Assembly: GCA_022013635.1 (NCBI GenBank)
Contig: JAKLPX010000271.1
Span: 1 to 7,280 of the forward strand
DNA from: Candidatus Delongbacteria bacterium
GTDB taxonomy: Bacteria; UBA4055
DNA: 7,280 bases
Reading direction: 5' to 3'
Made by a program: the position numbers and the translations under genes. Positions within the stretch are counted from its first letter, which is position 1. The number at the start of each line of letters is the position of its first letter. This document shows, piece by piece, positions 6,901 through 7,280 of this stretch. Under the pieces are notes generated by a model that saw nothing but the letters and a program-made list of their open reading frames with translations, had not been told where the DNA came from and made no database searches.

Positions 6901-7280
6901 CGAATTAGCCGAAAGAATAAAAAATATAAAAGCTCAGAAAGTATTAGTCCTTATTGATGCCTGCAAATCGGGTGCCGCGCTTCTTGCTTTCAGAGGATTT
7001 GAGGACAGAAAAGCAATATCACAATTATCCAGAGCGACAGGAGTGCATGTGGTCGCAGCATCATCAAAAGATCAATTTGCGGCTGAGGTCAAGGAGCTCG
7101 GGCATGGTGTGTTCACATATACTCTACTTGAGGGATTAAAGGGTAAAGCTGTGTCAAAAGGTCAAACCGTAACAGTCAGAAAGCTGATGGGCTATATCGA
7201 GGAACAACTTCCCGAACTGACGAAGAAATACAGGCAGGAAGCTCAATATCCCGTTGTGGATTCAAAAGGAATGGATTTTC
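3956..7280 (+). CDS. WD40-repeat lipoprotein with C-terminal caspase (peptidase C14) domain, 3' end beyond window
   Basis: The frame is open for 1108 codons to the right edge. A hydrophobic leader ends in a lipobox-like VLSC with C25 as the lipidated residue; G26 follows, so by the E. coli sorting rule it would go to the outer membrane. Residues about 65-690 form roughly 14 WD40-like blades, with W at 101, 144, 187, 252, 295, 377, 420, 466 and 681 and degenerate blades between; 14 fits two seven-bladed propellers. GEWIVMTPEGYFNAS (698-712) is the linker seen in WD40-caspase proteins. Residues 765-868 look Ig-like. The caspase domain starts at LYVFAVGINKYKN (870-882), with catalytic H950 in LAGHGE and C1003 in LIDACKSG. 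An active membrane-anchored cysteine protease with a large sensing or docking module is the natural reading. GGGAGA precedes the ATG by five bases. Substrate unknown. Confidence 0.92.
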   Translation, partial: MHCFKFEKNFTFPILLLIILAVLSCGKEQKQEQYLPESSLTENVENTESEILNSDSLDMTPEIFVQMGHISGSFSYTNALEFIQNGKYILSGSGDGTIKLWETQSGREVKTFKCEDDVTNLDVSTSGKYLVSGDMNFVNNINIWDISSGKKLKSFRSESSCNGHPVFFCNDDKNILFGAGDQTISLWDIESSKLIMEYKVDSKDSLRNPDVSSVVITKGEKKIIAGYRYNGTEEVDGYMQEVQPTDNTIRIWDLKTGIEIIAFNKGNGWVEALEITPDGKHILSGDYRQDSVRVWDIDTGRQINSFSTNGTSAIAVSSGGRYALLGGCMGFRLIELSTGKEIRKIDKGIDGWVRSIKFSPDGKYALVGDNTSKPMLWNLESGKISKEFGGYTNQLETIKISKTGNVMLTADDYNDAVNIWDYQNGRLLKTIDRDSSSIMSSATISSDGKLMATGGWNGRTSNAIVWDIATSKQIVKMELEEEASHHTEFLQFSDDNKYLIWANQNKITISDIKTGKKIKAISDSLLIVRRIYVNSNSGYIIAPSHALQTRLYSFPDGEFLKLLGKDSFVYGKDHIYEFSSVRNEDGSGERLFAIYDLKTLENLSKRKIKEEGSYFSDGIEYNSNYLFFSGNFSQNINKYDIKSEKVVAELTGHKSAITNLEMTPDGRFLCTGSLDGTTRFWDPETGKEVAQFISFSDGEWIVMTPEGYFNASPNGAKYINVRVGNQVFSIDNFYEKYYNPAYVASVLQGKKVDPVADIRNGVALPPEVKIISPETNSELKNDEVTITVSAKDMGGGIDEIRLYHNGKAIGEETRGIKIVPKEKESLKSYTVILIDGVNTFKAVGFSRDRTESNPSEIIIKLLAPEKDISLYVFAVGINKYKNTALNLNFAELDARGIADFFRQNGTELFKKTEIRDIYNEQATKAGILSKLKELERTNPQDAVLIYLAGHGENINEKWYFIPHELIYPEREEDVISKAISSDELAERIKNIKAQKVLVLIDACKSGAALLAFRGFEDRKAISQLSRATGVHVVAASSKDQFAAEVKELGHGVFTYTLLEGLKGKAVSKGQTVTVRKLMGYIEEQLPELTKKYRQEAQYPVVDSKGMDF

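Noticed and set aside
6364..7139. Short alternative ORFs inside the Ig-like and caspase part
   Set aside because: They overlap an intact caspase domain with catalytic residues and have no independent support.
1..7280. CRISPR array, tRNA, rRNA or complete insertion sequence
   Set aside because: No regularly spaced repeats, RNA gene signatures or transposase motifs were seen on either strand.

Overview
The window is AT-rich bacterial DNA carrying one leftward gene cut by the left edge and six rightward genes, the last cut by the right edge. Clear Shine-Dalgarno sequences precede most starts. The three best promoter candidates have the form TTG-N20-TATATTTA, close to the TTTG / TAnnTTTG type known from Bacteroidota. 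This mix, with the AT-rich codon usage and the gene families present, suggests a Gram-negative of the Bacteroidota/FCB group (for example an Ignavibacteria- or Cloacimonadota-like lineage). That placement is an inference and no marker gene is present.

Layout: 1-628 (minus) is an AAA_14/DUF4143-type ATPase lacking its C-terminus. 629-864 is a divergent intergenic region with a promoter candidate on each strand, an operator-like inverted repeat and an imperfect direct repeat. 865-1257 and 1230-1535 are an overlapping HEPN / minimal nucleotidyltransferase (MNT) pair. 1554-1943 is a chimeric ORF: the signal peptide and first beta strand of a caspase-type (peptidase C14) protein run in frame into a fragment that looks like the N-terminal domain of a DUF1016 (YhcG-type) nuclease. 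1991-3046 is a cytoplasmic coiled-coil protein, 3050-3898 an exported DUF4384 protein, and 3956-7280 a large lipoprotein with about 14 WD40-like blades, an Ig-like segment and a C-terminal caspase domain that keeps its His/Cys dyad.

All genes from 865 onward point the same way with short gaps (-28, 18, 47, 3 and 57 bp), and I see no terminator between them. A promoter candidate just before the WD40-caspase gene could give it its own transcript. The coiled-coil, DUF4384 and WD40-caspase genes look like one functional cassette: a cytoplasmic structural protein, an exported partner and a membrane-anchored sensor/protease. The chimeric ORF ahead of them looks like the remains of a second, stand-alone secreted caspase gene that was disrupted by accessory DNA. 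Together with the ATPase and the HEPN-MNT pair, this makes the left part of the window look like a turnover spot for defence- or toxin-type genes beside a caspase operon of unknown function.
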